Positions 63,038 to 64,000 of a stretch of DNA of 64,000 nt are shown piece after piece; position 1 is the first letter of the stretch, and every line of letters begins with the position of its first letter. A program made the translations under genes and the position numbers. The notes beneath the pieces were generated by a model. It was not told where the DNA came from. It ran no database searches and saw nothing but the letters and a program-made list of their open reading frames with translations. The DNA comes from Shewanella subflava (GTDB taxonomy: Bacteria > Pseudomonadota > Gammaproteobacteria > Enterobacterales > Shewanellaceae), in contig NZ_JAPDMX010000016.1 of the NCBI RefSeq assembly GCF_025971955.1, forward strand, positions 1-64,000, in the 5' to 3' direction.

Positions 63038-64000
63038 TGGGGCGACATAAGCAGCAAGGTGTCGCCATGATTGTGGTGATTTTAATTGTCGCCATGGTGG
63101 TGATCATTGCCACTAATATTACCAGTCGCAATCAGTTGTCCATGCGCCGTACACTCAATTTAGCTCAGTATGATCAAGCATATTGGTATGCGTTATCGGG
63201 CGAAGAGCTGGCAATGAAGGTCTTAAAGCAAGACTTTGAAGATGCGGATGGGAATACAGTACACCGCCAACAATACTGGGCATTGGCCGATGTGGTGTTT
63301 CCGGTAGTAGACGGGGTCATTGCGGGTGAAATTCAGGATATGCGAGCCTGTTTTAACCTCAATGCGGTGGGCGTAGAGTCAAAAGAAGTGGAAAATGGCC
63401 AACCAAAATTGACACTGGCGGCTAAACAGTTTCAAGGATTATTAATTGCTTTGGGTATGGATGAGTTTGGTGCAGAACGTTTAACGCATACCTTAAAAGA
63501 TTATATTGATGAGGATTCGTTATCGAGTCCCTATGGCGCTGAAGATGCGGAATATGAATCACGTAAAGTCCCTTATCGCGCTGCAAATACCTTAATGCAG
63601 CATCGCAGTGAATTACGAGCCGTGATGGGATTTACCCAAGATATTTACGTAAAATTAATGCCCTATGTGTGCGCGATCCCCGGAGATAATCGTCAATTGC
63701 TGAACGTTAATACCATCGAAATCGAACAAGCCGCATTAATGGTGGGTATGTTAGATAATCAGATTTCAATTTCTGATGCACAAAGCATAATTAATCAACG
63801 CCCTGCCGATGGTTTTGAAAAAATAGAAGACTTTTGGGAGAACTCATCAGTCAGAGGCATAAAAGCTGAGGCGGATTTTCGCTCAAGTTTTGTGGTAACA
63901 AGCAACTACTTTTTACTGCATTCCGGTGCAAAAGTAGATAACGCAATATTCAGAATGGACAGTGTATTTAAGCGTAATGGTAATAACTTAGATGTGATTA
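63037..64000 (+). CDS. gspK: Minor pseudopilin GspK, 3' end cut by the window
   Basis: The first 321 residues are present; the frame stays open at 64000. N-terminus MGRHKQQGVAMIVVILIVAMVV has the prepilin Gly but no Glu at +5, which is normal for GspK, the tip pseudopilin. CFNLNAVG and NVNTIEIEQAALMVGM are family motifs. Start overlaps the gspJ stop (TGATG). Confidence 0.95.
   Translation, partial: MGRHKQQGVAMIVVILIVAMVVIIATNITSRNQLSMRRTLNLAQYDQAYWYALSGEELAMKVLKQDFEDADGNTVHRQQYWALADVVFPVVDGVIAGEIQDMRACFNLNAVGVESKEVENGQPKLTLAAKQFQGLLIALGMDEFGAERLTHTLKDYIDEDSLSSPYGAEDAEYESRKVPYRAANTLMQHRSELRAVMGFTQDIYVKLMPYVCAIPGDNRQLLNVNTIEIEQAALMVGMLDNQISISDAQSIINQRPADGFEKIEDFWENSSVRGIKAEADFRSSFVVTSNYFLLHSGAKVDNAIFRMDSVFKRNGNNLDVI

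Overview
The window is chromosomal DNA of a gammaproteobacterium, almost certainly a Shewanella. Evidence: two Cys-type periplasmic formate dehydrogenase operons in tandem next to a DUF3305/DUF3306/ferredoxin/TorD accessory block; DUF2986, DUF4870 and PMP3-type small proteins typical of Shewanella and Vibrio; a type II secretion operon beside hslR-hslO-pckA; and a moderate GC content (low 40s % by eye). Coding density is high. I see no rRNA, tRNA, CRISPR array, prophage or intact insertion sequence.

Layout. 1-7.1 kb: hemN, an NRDE/TANGO2-like gene, a large His-tailed metal-transporter-like membrane protein, yhgN (MarC family), ubiC, a lone FliL-like gene and rlmF. 7.1-21.9 kb: formate oxidation. 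fdhD faces an accessory operon (DUF3305, DUF3306, four-cluster ferredoxin, TorD-like chaperone), followed by two copies of the same four-gene cassette (64-aa Tat peptide, FdhA, FdhB, FdhC), each ending in its own terminator. 22.3-32.4 kb: mixed genes (rhtA-like exporter, orphan periplasmic binding protein, yqhD with a divergent AraC regulator, yqfB, a small accessory patch with DUF2971, an elaborate inverted repeat and a broken YefM antitoxin, a HemN-like radical SAM protein, a PfkB kinase, a MOSC protein). 32.4-36.1 kb: chemoreceptor and ETF-ubiquinone oxidoreductase. 36.2-41.4 kb: moaA-moaC-moaD-moaE-modA-modB-modC behind a likely Moco RNA leader and a CRP-like site. 41.6-44.8 kb: PepSY protein, response regulator, sensor kinase, pseudouridine synthase. 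45.4-49.3 kb: two small genes, moeB-moeA, a GIY-YIG protein and a second orphan binding protein. 49.6-54.8 kb: M14 peptidase, pckA, hslO, hslR. 55.0-64.0 kb: gspC to gspK, with gspK cut by the window end.

How it fits together. The formate dehydrogenases need a bis-MGD molybdenum (or tungsten) cofactor, and the window also holds much of what supplies it: molybdate uptake (modABC), cofactor assembly (moaACDE, moeAB), the sulfur-transfer factor FdhD and a TorD-like chaperone. FdhA has a twin-arginine leader; FdhB has ferredoxin clusters and no leader of its own; FdhC is the cytochrome b membrane anchor. The predicted enzyme oxidises formate in the periplasm and passes electrons to quinone. The least understood parts are the two 64-residue Tat-targeted peptides that precede each fdhA, the DUF3305/DUF3306/ferredoxin genes, and an FdhD whose usual CXXC motif is reduced to one cysteine.
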